DNA from: Saccharopolyspora sp. NFXS83 | GTDB lineage: Bacteria; Actinomycetota; Actinomycetes; Mycobacteriales; Pseudonocardiaceae | Direction: 5' to 3' | Assembly: GCF_026241095.1 (NCBI RefSeq) | Contig: NZ_JAPFGB010000022.1 | Coordinates: 30,802-94,801 of the forward strand | DNA: 64,000 nt | Part shown: positions 46,004 through 54,244 of the stretch, piece by piece | Layout: each line of letters opens with the position of its first letter | How positions within the stretch are numbered: position 1 is the first letter of the stretch | The notes under the pieces: generated by a model | What the model was told of the DNA's origin: nothing | Database searches by the model: none | What the model saw: only the letters and a program-made list of their open reading frames with translations | Translations under genes and position numbers: made by a program

Positions 46004-47848
46004 CTACTCGCCGAACACCGGCGGCGCCGTCCGAGGCAGCAACAGGTCGTCCGGTTCCTCCAACCAGCTCGGGCGTTCGCGGTCCTGGTCGGCTGGATCG
46101 CGGGGAGCTCCCCCTCGGCCTTCGTTCACGACGCCGGACGCGATGGGGGCCGGGGCACCGAACCCGCGCCCGCCCGCGCTCGGTCCCACCGTCGGCGGCC
46201 CCGCTGGGAAGCCGGTTCCGGGGCTCCCCGGTTCCGGGGCCGCCCCACCACCACCGGCCGACACCAGGAAGTGGTGGAGACCTTCGCAGTCCGAGCCCCG
46301 GACGTCGTCGACGAACCGCGACAAGTCCCGTCTCCACTCGCGCAGCAATGCGGACCCGGTGTCCCGCTCCGCTTCGGCGAACATGTCCAGCCAGGGCAGC
46401 GACGCCGGCGAACCCGCACCGCTCAGCTCCCCGCCCCACCAGAGCACCGCTGGTAGCGCCGAGCGAGGATCACCGCACAACCGGTGGTAGCACTCTTCGA
46501 CCAGCAGCGCCTGCCACTCCTCGTCGGCCGATTCGGGCGCCTCGACCGGGCCCAGTTTCGCTCGTCGTTCGAGGTAGTGCCGGGCCAGCGACCTGTTCCT
46601 GGTGGCGAATCGTTCAGGAGACCTGCCCCGCTCGTACCGCACCATCGATTCGCGGACCACGTCGTGGTACCGGAGACGGCCCTGGTCCTCCTCCGTGAAC
46701 GGGTGCTGCCGCAGCCGGCGGAACACGTCCCCCGCTCGTTCCGGGCCCACCAGGACGGCCAGCACGTCTTCGTCGATCACGCGCGGCGACGCGGCGCGCA
46801 ACGCGTCCTCGCGGTGCGTGCCGTCCTCTACCCGCTTGAGGAAGCGCTCCACGGCCGCCCCGCTGGGATCGGCGAGTTGCGCGGTTCCACGAGGGTTCTC
46901 CTCGGCGAGCATGGAAACCAGTAGCGGCAAGCCGCCGGAAAATCGGATCACCGCAGCGAGCGCGGACTGGTCGGCCACTCCCCTGCGGCGCAGCAGCGCC
47001 TCGGTCTCGCCCGGGGTGAACGGATCGAGCCGCCAGCTCTGCGTGATCGGCGCGTACTCACCCCAGGTGTTGACGTCGAGCGGGTGCTGTCCTGCGACGA
47101 CCACGACCAGATTGGTCGGCAGTTCTCCGAACCGCCCCTCCAGCATGCGCAGCAGCCACGGTTCGACCACCGCCGAGGTGCGCTCGTAGTCGTCGATGAA
47201 CAGCGCCAGCGGACGATGATCGGCCAACCGGCGCATGTCGTTGACCAGCAGCGGTGAGAGCTCTTCAACCGGGGACAGCAACAGCTCGACTTGGTCGTGG
47301 GTGCGGAACTTGTCGGCCAGGAAGGCCCGTGTTCGTTCCAGGTGCGAGACGAGCTCGTCGGAGGTGTACTCGTCGGCCACTGCGGTCAACCCTGGCACGG
47401 CGGTCTTCGCTATGCCCTTCCCGACGCGGACGACGTTGGTGAGGAACAGTTCCCTGGCCGCTCGCGGAGCCTGCGGGTCGGAGAGGACTTCGTCCCTGTT
47501 CTTCGAGTACTCCGCCAAGCGGATCTCGAAGGACCGCGCCTGGCCGCCCTGCCCGGCCCATTGGCGCGAGATCGCCGCCAGCGCTGAGACCGCGTCCGGC
47601 TCGACGTCGTCCACGACGGACGTCAGAGCCCCGTTGTCCAGCGCTATCGCCCGGAGTTGCCGCAGCAGCGCGGTCTTCCCGATGCCTGCCTGACCGTGCA
47701 GCGAGAACACGAACTTCCGGCTCGGGTCGAGCGGATCCAAGATCAGGTTGGCCCGAAATCCGTCGCACTGCGGCTGTCGGCCGACGAACACCTCGCGCTG
47801 GCGCTGCCGGATGAGCTCCTGCAAGCTGCGGGCGCGCCGACCGTCCAT
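46004..47848 (-). CDS. STAND/AAA-type ATPase with Gly/Pro-rich C-terminal tail
   Basis: 614 residues from ATG 47848. The N-terminus has EVFVGRQPQCDGFRANL, typical of actinomycete AAA_16 ATPases. Walker A is GQAGIGKTA (52-60), Walker B LALFIDDYE (about 214-222), and a sensor-like VVVVAGQHPLD and SGGLPLLVSML (arginine-finger/GLPL region) follow. A winged-helix part lies at about 360-430. Residues about 535-614 are Gly/Pro/Ala-rich and disordered. No membrane helix. This is a regulator- or defence-type STAND ATPase (inference). The frame is open to 48016 but the extra part is not conserved. Confidence 0.8.
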   Translation of the reverse strand: MDGRRARSLQELIRQRQREVFVGRQPQCDGFRANLILDPLDPSRKFVFSLHGQAGIGKTALLRQLRAIALDNGALTSVVDDVEPDAVSALAAISRQWAGQGGQARSFEIRLAEYSKNRDEVLSDPQAPRAARELFLTNVVRVGKGIAKTAVPGLTAVADEYTSDELVSHLERTRAFLADKFRTHDQVELLLSPVEELSPLLVNDMRRLADHRPLALFIDDYERTSAVVEPWLLRMLEGRFGELPTNLVVVVAGQHPLDVNTWGEYAPITQSWRLDPFTPGETEALLRRRGVADQSALAAVIRFSGGLPLLVSMLAEENPRGTAQLADPSGAAVERFLKRVEDGTHREDALRAASPRVIDEDVLAVLVGPERAGDVFRRLRQHPFTEEDQGRLRYHDVVRESMVRYERGRSPERFATRNRSLARHYLERRAKLGPVEAPESADEEWQALLVEECYHRLCGDPRSALPAVLWWGGELSGAGSPASLPWLDMFAEAERDTGSALLREWRRDLSRFVDDVRGSDCEGLHHFLVSAGGGGAAPEPGSPGTGFPAGPPTVGPSAGGRGFGAPAPIASGVVNEGRGGAPRDPADQDRERPSWLEEPDDLLLPRTAPPVFGE

Positions 47849-48027
47849 CCGATCATCGTGCCAGTCCGGATGCCCGCTCCGGGGCGAGTTCCGCGCCCTC
47901 CGCTGTTCTGGGGTGACCGGCCCTCCGGCCCGCTCTGGTCGGCCGGACGGGACGTCCGCCTGCACTGCGATGGCGGTTCGCACGATCCGCCCCGGTCGGC
48001 TGTTCGGCCCGGCCACGCCGGTGAGCG
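47849..48027. other. Spacer between STAND ATPase and MerR gene
   Basis: About 180 bases that continue the open frame of the ATPase upstream of its probable ATG, so part may be translated if a farther start is used. No separate gene or hairpin stands out. Confidence 0.35.
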
Positions 48028-48441
48028 CTACCTCGCCGCGGAGTCGAGGGCTTCGAAGTGGGCGTGGCAGGCGGCGAGATCGTCGCGGAAGGCGCTGAGG
48101 CGGCTGATCTGGGCGTCGAGCGCCGCGAGGCGGTGTGCCGCGACCCGCCCGGCTTGGCGGAGCAGGTCCGCACGTCCGCCCGGCTCGAACGGGACGGCGC
48201 TCCCGGGCAGCGAATCGCCTTCCACGACGTGCAGGTGCGCTGCCATCGAGGCCACGTCCGCCACCGTCAGCCCGAGCGCCAGCAGTTGCCGGATGATCCG
48301 CACCCGCGCCACGTCGCGGGGCCGGTAGGTGCGCTGTCCGGTCGCGGTGCGCGGAGCCGGGTCGAGCAGGCCGCGCTGCTCGTAGAACCGCAGGGTGCGG
48401 GGCGTGGTGCCCGCCGCTGCCGCCGCGTCGCCGATCCGCAT
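48028..48441 (-). CDS. MerR-family transcriptional regulator
   Basis: 137 residues from ATG 48441. The winged helix-turn-helix is MRIGDAAAAAGTTPRTLRFYEQRGLLDPAPRT, followed by the conserved YRPRDVARVRIIRQLLALGLTVADVASM and a long dimerisation helix. No cysteine is present, so it is not a metal or redox MerR; it more likely senses an organic ligand. It lies 17 bases after the oxidoreductase gene on the same strand, and probably controls that operon through the promoter at 49500-49531. Confidence 0.88.
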   Translation of the reverse strand: MRIGDAAAAAGTTPRTLRFYEQRGLLDPAPRTATGQRTYRPRDVARVRIIRQLLALGLTVADVASMAAHLHVVEGDSLPGSAVPFEPGGRADLLRQAGRVAAHRLAALDAQISRLSAFRDDLAACHAHFEALDSAAR

Positions 48442-48458
48442 CCGCCGCGCCCCCGTTC

Positions 48459-49466
48459 CTACAACGCCACCAGCACCGAGCCCACGTGCAGCCCGGCCAG
48501 CACGTCCTGCAACGCCTGCGGGGCCCGGTCGATTCCGCCGACCCTGGTGTGCGGGAAGTCGATCTCCCCGGCGTGCAGCCATCCCGCGAACCGCTCGTTC
48601 CACTCCGGCAGGACGTCCGGGTGATCGTCGGCGCGGAAGGCCTCCAGCCGGACGCTCTTGGTGATCAGCTGCACCAGGTCGAGCTCCACGGGCGCCCGCA
48701 TCCGGCGGTCTACCGGGGCGTACTGCGCGGCGAGCGCACCGGTGAGCGCGATCCGGGCGTGCGGGCGGGCGGCCTCCGCCGCGGCCCGCAGTTGCTCCCC
48801 GCCGACGAGGTCGACCACCACGTCCAACCCGTCCGGCGCCGCCGCCGCGAGCTGTTCCCCCCACGATTGCGGGGAGTCGCGCAGCACGACCGCGTCGTAG
48901 CCGAGCTCGGCGACCAGGCGCCGCGCCTTCTCCCGGGATCCGGCGCTGCCCACCACCCGGCCCGCGCCGAGCAGTCGAGCGATCTGGCCCGCCAGCGAAC
49001 CGATCGCCCCGGCCGCGTTGCTGACGAACACCGCGTCGCCGGGGCGTACCGGCGCGACCCGGGTCAGCGCGGCGTAGGCGGTCCAGCCGTGCGACAGGTG
49101 CAGCAGTGGATCGGGCAGCGCATCGCCGAGCGGTGCGCATCGGCTCGCGGGCACCGCCGCGAACTCCCGCCAGCCCGCGCCGTGCGAGACGAGGTCGCCG
49201 GGGCGGACATCGCCGTCGCCGGTGACGACCTCCCCGACGGCCGGGCCGACCGGCACTCCACCGGGGTGCAGCGCGGGGAATCCGGCCACGTCCTGCCCGA
49301 GGGCGGTGGTGACGGCGGCGCCGAACACCTGGAAGCCGAGGTTGCGCACCAGCAGCTCCCCCGGGCCGGGTTCGGGGACGGCCACCTCGACGACGGTGAA
49401 GTCCTGCGCGGTGGGCAGCCCCGCGGGCGGGGTGGCGAGGCGGACCTCGCGGGACGTGCGGGGCAT
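48459..49466 (-). CDS. Medium-chain NADP-dependent oxidoreductase (quinone-reductase-like)
   Basis: 335 residues from ATG 49466. It is a zinc-less MDR: N-terminal GroES-like domain with PGPGELLVRNLGFQ, Rossmann motif VFVSNAAGAIGSLAGQIARLLGAGRVVGSAGS (AxGxxG), and DVVVDLVGGEQL. Zinc-binding cysteines are missing, pointing to the PTGR/leukotriene-type or quinone-reductase subgroup that reduces enones. Downstream MerR and its likely promoter suggest induction by an electrophile (inference). Confidence 0.9.
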   Translation of the reverse strand: MPRTSREVRLATPPAGLPTAQDFTVVEVAVPEPGPGELLVRNLGFQVFGAAVTTALGQDVAGFPALHPGGVPVGPAVGEVVTGDGDVRPGDLVSHGAGWREFAAVPASRCAPLGDALPDPLLHLSHGWTAYAALTRVAPVRPGDAVFVSNAAGAIGSLAGQIARLLGAGRVVGSAGSREKARRLVAELGYDAVVLRDSPQSWGEQLAAAAPDGLDVVVDLVGGEQLRAAAEAARPHARIALTGALAAQYAPVDRRMRAPVELDLVQLITKSVRLEAFRADDHPDVLPEWNERFAGWLHAGEIDFPHTRVGGIDRAPQALQDVLAGLHVGSVLVAL

Positions 49467-49499
49467 CGGATTCCTTCCTCCGGGAGCGACGGCGGCAGG

Positions 49500-49531
49500 A
49501 CGTTAGCCCCTGACCCGCACGTCAAGGTCAA
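49500..49531 (-). promoter_or_regulatory. MerR-type promoter with 20-bp spacer and operator palindrome
   Basis: On the minus strand, -35 TTGACC (49526-49531) and -10 TAACGT (49500-49505) are separated by exactly 20 bases, longer than the usual 17, as is characteristic for MerR-activated promoters. The spacer contains TTGACGTGCGGGTCAG with an imperfect palindrome (GACCTTGAC/GTCAGGGGC). It lies 34 bases upstream of the oxidoreductase ATG. Confidence 0.7.
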
Positions 49532-49560
49532 GCCCGCGCGGCCCGGTGACCTCGCGGCCA

Positions 49561-49806
49561 GTGGATCCCGCCTCCGAGAACACCCCGCGCCCGGGGCTGC
49601 TGCCGGCGCGGTCCTGGTGCGAGCAGACGTTCCTGCACCGGCCGACCGATCCGGAGCTGGCCGCGTCGTACCTGCCCGGACCTGTGCGAGGGCCGTGCCT
49701 GCGCGAACGAGCACCCGCCGTGGCCGCTGCACCGCGCGAAACTGCTGGAGCGCGCGGACGAACCGCCCGCGGCGCGGGGTTCGGGGTCGGCGGTGGGAAC
49801 CGATGA
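49561..49806 (+). other. Possible frameshifted remnant upstream of cobL
   Basis: A frame from GTG 49561 reads DPASENTPRPGLLPARSWCE ... FLHRPTDPELAASYLPG, and the +1 frame continues LCEGRACANEHPPWPLHRAK (about 49682 on) with strong third-position GC. The two halves together look like one small cysteine-containing protein broken by a shift near 49680. I do not recognise the family, and the downstream half is in frame with cobL. It may be a decayed gene, a mis-read, or simple composition. Confidence 0.3.
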
Positions 49807-49888
49807 GCAGGCGTGCCGGTGCGCTTCGGCCGCACCTGATCCCGCCCCCGGACCGCCCGCGGACCGCGCCCGTGATGAGGTGGTGGGT

Positions 49889-51103
49889 GTGAGTGCGCAG
49901 CAGAAACCCGTCGACGTCGTGGGCATCGGCGCCGACGGATGGGACGGCTTGCCCGCGACGGCGCGGCGCCGCGTCGAGGCGGCCGACGTCGTGTTCGGCA
50001 GTCGCCGCCAGCTCGACCTGATCCCGCCCGGCGCGGCGGAACTCGTCGCCTGGCCGTCGCCGATGCTGCCCGCGTTGCCGGCGCTGTTCGCCGAGCACGA
50101 CGGCCGGGCGATCTGCGTGCTGGCCAGCGGCGACCCCATGTTCCACGGCATCGGCGCCACCTTGGCCCGCGTGCTCGGCGCGGAGCGGCTGCGGGTGCTG
50201 CCGCACGTGTCGTCGGTGGCGCTGGCCTGCGCGCGGCTGGGCTGGGCGGAGCAGGACGCGACGGTGGTGAGCCTCGTCGGCAGGCACGCCGAGCTGCTGC
50301 ACCCGGAGATCCAGCCGGGACGGCGGCTGATCGTGCTCAGCTCCGACGAGCACACGCCCGCGCGGGTGGCGGCGCTGCTGGTGGCACGCGGCTTCGGCGG
50401 CAGCGCGATGGCGGTGCTGGGCGACCTGGGCGCGGCCGAGGAGTCCAGGGTGGACGCGACGGCGGCGCGGTGGCCGCACCCGGAAGTGCCCGCGCTGAAC
50501 GTGATCGGCGTGCGCTGCGCGGCCGACGCCGACGCCGAACGCAGGCCGCGCACACCGGGCCTGCCGGATTCGGCGTTCCAGCACGACGGGCAGCTCACGA
50601 AGCGCGACGTCCGCGCGCTCACGGTGGCCCGGCTGGCACCGGCGCCCGGTGAGCTGTTGTGGGACGTCGGTGCGGGCGCCGGTAGCATCGCGATCGAGTG
50701 GATGCGCTGCGACCCGGCGAACCGCGCGGTCGCGATCGAGCACCGCGAGGACCGGGCGGCCCGCATCACGACGAACGCGATGACCCTCGGCGTCCCCGAC
50801 CTGAGCGTGGTCATCGGTGCCGCGCCGGAAGCGCTGGACGACTTGGACGCGCCCGACGCGGTGTTCGTGGGCGGTGGTGCGACCGCCCCGGGAGTGCTCC
50901 AGCGGTGCTGGGACGTGCTGCGGCCGGGAGGCCGTCTGGTGGTGAACGCGGTGACGATCGAATCGGAGGTTCTGGTGGCGGACTGGTACGCCCGCTGCGG
51001 CGGTGAGCTGGTGCGGATCGCGGCGGAGCACGCTTCGCCGGTGGGCGGGTTCACCGGCTGGCGGCCCGCGATGCGGATCACCCAGTGGACGGTGACCCGA
51101 TGA
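49889..51103 (+). CDS. cobL: Precorrin-6Y C5,15-methyltransferase (decarboxylating), CbiE-CbiT fusion
   Basis: 404 residues from GTG 49889 (VSAQQKPVDVVGIG). The N-terminal CbiE half (1-205) has CVLASGDPMFHGIGATL and HVSSVALACARLGW; the CbiT half (about 210-404) has LLWDVGAGAGSIAIEWMR and VFVGGGATAPGVL. It methylates C-5 and C-15 and decarboxylates precorrin-6 in the aerobic cobalamin pathway. GAGGTGG lies upstream. It overlaps cobM by four bases (ATGA). Start choice shortens the open frame, which begins at 49793. Confidence 0.93.
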   Translation: MSAQQKPVDVVGIGADGWDGLPATARRRVEAADVVFGSRRQLDLIPPGAAELVAWPSPMLPALPALFAEHDGRAICVLASGDPMFHGIGATLARVLGAERLRVLPHVSSVALACARLGWAEQDATVVSLVGRHAELLHPEIQPGRRLIVLSSDEHTPARVAALLVARGFGGSAMAVLGDLGAAEESRVDATAARWPHPEVPALNVIGVRCAADADAERRPRTPGLPDSAFQHDGQLTKRDVRALTVARLAPAPGELLWDVGAGAGSIAIEWMRCDPANRAVAIEHREDRAARITTNAMTLGVPDLSVVIGAAPEALDDLDAPDAVFVGGGATAPGVLQRCWDVLRPGGRLVVNAVTIESEVLVADWYARCGGELVRIAAEHASPVGGFTGWRPAMRITQWTVTR

Positions 51104-51843
51104 CGGTGCACTTCATCGGAGCCGGGCCCGGCGCCGCCGACCTGATCACCGTGCGCGGCCGGGACGTGCTCGCCGCCTCCCCCGTGTGCCTGTACGCGGG
51201 CAGCCTGGTCCCGGTCGAGCTGCTGGAGCACTGCCCGGACGGGGCGCGGCTGGTCGACACCGCGGACCTGAACCTGGACGAGATCCTCGCCGAGCTGGTC
51301 GCCGCGCACGAGGCGGGCCGGGACGTGGCGCGGCTGCACTCCGGTGATCCTTCGGTGTTCAGCGCGGTCGCCGAGCAGATGCGCCGCCTCGACGCGGCAG
51401 GGGTGCCCTACGACGTGGTGCCCGGCGTGCCGGCGTTCGCCGCCGCGGCGGCGACGTTGAAGCGCGAGTTCACCGTGCCCGGCGTCGGCCAGACCGTGGT
51501 GCTCACCCGCACCTCGAAGCAGGCCACGCCGATGCCGGAGGGCGAGGACCTGGCGACGCTCGGGCGCAGCGGCGCGACGATGGTGCTGCACCTCGCGGTG
51601 AACCGGATCGAGGCGCTCGTCGAGGAACTGGTGCCGAACTACGGGGCGGACTGCCCGGTGGCGGTCGTCGCCGCGGCGAGCCGCGCCGACGAGGTCGTGC
51701 TGCGCGGCACCCTCGCCGACATCGCGGACTCGGTGCGCGCCGCCGGGATCACCCGCACCGCGGTCGTCGTAATTGGCGAGGTCCTCACGGCGTCCACGTT
51801 CCCGGACAGCCACCTGTACTCCACGACCCGCTGCCGCACCTGA
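51100..51843 (+). CDS. cobM: Precorrin-4 C11-methyltransferase
   Basis: 247 residues. A class III tetrapyrrole methyltransferase: VHFIGAGPGAADLITVRGRD, CLYAGSLVP, LHSGDPSVFSAVAEQ and VVPGVPAFAAAAATLKREFTVPG are diagnostic of CobM/CbiF. It methylates C-11 of precorrin-4 with SAM. ATG 51100 overlaps the cobL stop, so the enzymes are co-translated. No cobalamin riboswitch is visible upstream of the pair. Confidence 0.95.
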   Translation: MTVHFIGAGPGAADLITVRGRDVLAASPVCLYAGSLVPVELLEHCPDGARLVDTADLNLDEILAELVAAHEAGRDVARLHSGDPSVFSAVAEQMRRLDAAGVPYDVVPGVPAFAAAAATLKREFTVPGVGQTVVLTRTSKQATPMPEGEDLATLGRSGATMVLHLAVNRIEALVEELVPNYGADCPVAVVAAASRADEVVLRGTLADIADSVRAAGITRTAVVVIGEVLTASTFPDSHLYSTTRCRT

Positions 51844-51867
51844 CCGACCACGGCCGATGAGGACCGC

Positions 51868-52432
51868 GTGATCGACGTCGTCGCGCCCATCAAGACCGAG
51901 CGCCCGTCCCTGCGCTCGTTCGCCGAGGACGACGCGGCGGAGGCGTTCACCTTCGAGCCACTGCCCGAAGTGACCCGTTACCAGTACGACGATCCCCGCA
52001 TCCGCGAGGACTGACCGGCGCAGGTGGCGGAGCGAGCGGAGCGGATGTCGCTGCGCGCGGAAGGCGACAGCGTGGTGCTCGCCGCGGAGCTGCACGGCAC
52101 GGTGATCGGCTGCGTCCTGCCGACCTGGCTAGGCGAGCGGCATCGGCAGGGCGAGTTCGGCTTCGTGCCGCATCCCGGTCACCAGGGCAACGGCTGCGCC
52201 ACCGAGGCCGCGGCGGAGATGCTGCGGATCGGCTTCGACGGCTCGGCCTGCACCGGATCATCGCCGCTGCGACCCGCGGAACACGGGTTCGGCGCGGGTG
52301 GTGGAACGCCTCGGCGTGCGCCAGGAAGCGCACTTCGTGGAGTCCGAGGTCTTCGAGGGCGAGTGGGGCGGCGAACTCCACTTCGCGGCGCTCGCCGCCG
52401 AGTGGCGCTCCCGAGCAGCACGCACCGTCTGA
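51868..52432 (+). pseudogene. Broken GNAT (RimJ/RimL-type) acetyltransferase
   Basis: Starting at GTG 51868 the translation is KTERPSLRSFAEDDAAEAF ... EVTRYQYDDPRIRED then a TGA at 52012-52014 in frame. The same frame resumes with VAERAERMSLRAEGDSVVLA and FGFVPHPGHQGNGCATEAA, the GNAT core. Two shifts near 52240 and 52265 are needed to recover GLHRIIAA, CDPRNTGSARVVERLG and the C-terminal FEGEWGGELHFAALAAEW ending at 52432. Three lesions indicate a decayed RimJ/RimL-like acetyltransferase rather than a sequencing slip alone. Confidence 0.85.
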
Positions 52433-52436
52433 TCGT

Positions 52437-52961
52437 TCAGCCGAGCCGGTCGGGGGTCGAGGGGCACTCGGAGCCGAGGATGTTGCGCTCCAGGCGTTCC
52501 AGGGTTGTCAGCACGGCGGTCTGCTCGTCGGCGGAGAGGTCGCTGGTGGTGGCTCGTTCGAGCTCTCCCCACATCCGCTCGACCCGGTCGCGCAGCGCGA
52601 GCCCTGCCGCGGTGGCTTCGACGAGCACGACCCGTCCGTCCTGGTCGCTGCGGGTGCGGCGGACGAATCCGGCGCGTTCCAGCCGCTGCACGGTGCGGGT
52701 CATGGTGGCGGAGTCGGAGCCGAGCACGTTGATCAGGTCGGTCTGCCGTTGCGTGCCGGTGTTCCACAGGTGCATCAGCAGCAGTTCTTGGCCGGGGTGC
52801 AGGCCGCAGCTGCGCAGGAGTTGACCGGCGAACATCCGGTGCAGCCGGGCGAGCCGGAACAGCGCGTGGCTGACCGGCCCGACGGACGCGGGGCACGGCG
52901 GCGGCACGACTTCGTCGGGGGCAGACCCCGCAGGCACCGCGCAGCTCGGCAACTCGGCCAT
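52437..52961 (-). CDS. MarR-family transcriptional regulator
   Basis: 174 residues from ATG 52961 with GGAGGTGA eight bases upstream. The winged helix has LINVLGSDSATMTRTVQRLERAGFVRRTRSDQDGR, the MarR recognition helix and wing. Two cysteines (near residues 8 and 23) lie in the N-terminal extension and Cys52 precedes the DNA-binding part; redox sensing is possible but unproven. It is divergent from the OYE gene, and the shared gap contains strong palindromes, so it very likely represses the OYE operon and itself. Confidence 0.9.
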   Translation of the reverse strand: MAELPSCAVPAGSAPDEVVPPPCPASVGPVSHALFRLARLHRMFAGQLLRSCGLHPGQELLLMHLWNTGTQRQTDLINVLGSDSATMTRTVQRLERAGFVRRTRSDQDGRVVLVEATAAGLALRDRVERMWGELERATTSDLSADEQTAVLTTLERLERNILGSECPSTPDRLG

Positions 52962-52981
52962 CGCCGCTTCACCTCCACAAC

Positions 52982-53115
52982 CTGACCGGTCAGCGAATTA
53001 ACTCTCCACGGTAACCGATCGGCCGCTGACGGCCCCGAACACTGTGATGAGCAAGGCAGAATTTCGTCCCCGGGAAGCATCCGGCTGATTTAACTGTTCG
53101 GACAGCTAAATCAGC
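52982..53115. promoter_or_regulatory. Divergent marR-OYE control region with two palindromes
   Basis: CTGACCGGTCAG (52982-52993) is a perfect 12-bp palindrome about 20 bases upstream of marR. A 32-bp near-perfect palindrome occupies 53084-53115: arms GCTGATTTA and TAAATCAGC with an inner CTGT-TCGG-ACAG. The large site overlaps the expected OYE promoter, ending 20 bases before the ATG at 53136. MarR dimers bind such sites; the assignment is inferred from position. Confidence 0.75.
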
Positions 53116-53135
53116 ACACTTCGGGAGTGATCACC

Positions 53136-54200
53136 ATGAGCACCGCGTTCGACCCGCTCGACCTGGCCGGAACCCGACTGCGCAACCGCATCGCGATGGC
53201 CCCGATGACGCGCAGCCGCGCCGCCGGAAGCCTGCCCGACGCGGCCACGACCACCTACTACCGGCAGCGCGCCACCGCCGGGCTGATCATCACCGAAGGC
53301 GTGCAGCCGTCGGTGCGCGGCCAGGGCTACCCGTCGACGCCTGGCCTGCACAGCGATACCCAGGTGGCGGCGTGGCGGAAGGTCACCGACGCGGTGCACG
53401 CGGAAGGCGGCGTGATCTTCGCCCAGCTGATGCACGCGGGCCGCATCAGCCACCCGAGTTCGCTGCCGGACGGGCAGCTGCCGCTCGGCCCGTCCGCGGT
53501 CGCCGCGGAGGGCCGGATCTTCACCGCCGACGGCATGCAGGACCTGATCACGCCGGAGGAGCTCACCGAGGACGGCATCGGCGAGGTCGTCGCCGACTTC
53601 ACCGCCGCCGCCCGCAACGCCGTCGACGCCGGGTTCGACGGCGTCGAACTGCACGGCGCGAACGGCTACCTGCTGCACCAGTTCCTGTCCGACAACGCGA
53701 ACCTCCGCACCGACGGCTGGGGAGGGTCGGTCGAGGGGCGGATCCGCCTCACGGTCGAGGTCGCCCGCGCGGTGGCGGCGGCGATCGGCTCGCGCCGGGT
53801 GGGCTTGCGGATCTCCCCCGGCACCGGCGCCAACGACACCGCGGAGAACGCGGTGGCCGAGTCGTACTCGGCGCTGATCGACGCGATCAACCCGCTGCAC
53901 CTGGCGTACCTGCACGTGCTGGAGAGTCCGGATCGGGACCTGACGCTGCGGCTGCGCGACCGGTTCGACGGCGCGTTCCTGCTGAACCCGCACACCCCCG
54001 GTCGCCCTACGGGCCTGGCGGACCTGCCGCTGGTCGAGGAGGGCATCGCCGACGCGCTCACCTTCGGCTCGCTGTTCCTGGCGAATCCGGACCTGCCCGC
54101 GCGGCTGGCCGCGGGCGGCCCGTTCAACACCCCCGACGCCACCACCCTCTACGGCGGGGGCGAACACGGCTACACCGACTACCCGCCCCTGGCGGCGTGA
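53136..54200 (+). CDS. Old yellow enzyme family ene-reductase (alkene reductase)
   Basis: 354 residues from ATG 53136, GGGAGTGA upstream. It is an FMN-dependent alpha/beta barrel: NRIAMAPMTRSRA at the FMN loop, HGANGYLLHQFLSD with the substrate-binding His-x-x-Asn, and DGWGGSVEGRIR. Family members reduce activated C=C bonds using NADPH and are induced by electrophiles. It is controlled by the divergent MarR. It leads the run of reductase genes to 57798. Confidence 0.94.
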   Translation: MSTAFDPLDLAGTRLRNRIAMAPMTRSRAAGSLPDAATTTYYRQRATAGLIITEGVQPSVRGQGYPSTPGLHSDTQVAAWRKVTDAVHAEGGVIFAQLMHAGRISHPSSLPDGQLPLGPSAVAAEGRIFTADGMQDLITPEELTEDGIGEVVADFTAAARNAVDAGFDGVELHGANGYLLHQFLSDNANLRTDGWGGSVEGRIRLTVEVARAVAAAIGSRRVGLRISPGTGANDTAENAVAESYSALIDAINPLHLAYLHVLESPDRDLTLRLRDRFDGAFLLNPHTPGRPTGLADLPLVEEGIADALTFGSLFLANPDLPARLAAGGPFNTPDATTLYGGGEHGYTDYPPLAA

Positions 54201-54244
54201 CCCGAAGTCGATCTTCCGAGTCGACTCGCGAACAGGAGACCACG

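Noticed and set aside
49546..49806. A confident intact gene upstream of cobL
   Set aside because: No ribosome binding site, no family match and a frame change near 49680; kept only as a possible remnant.
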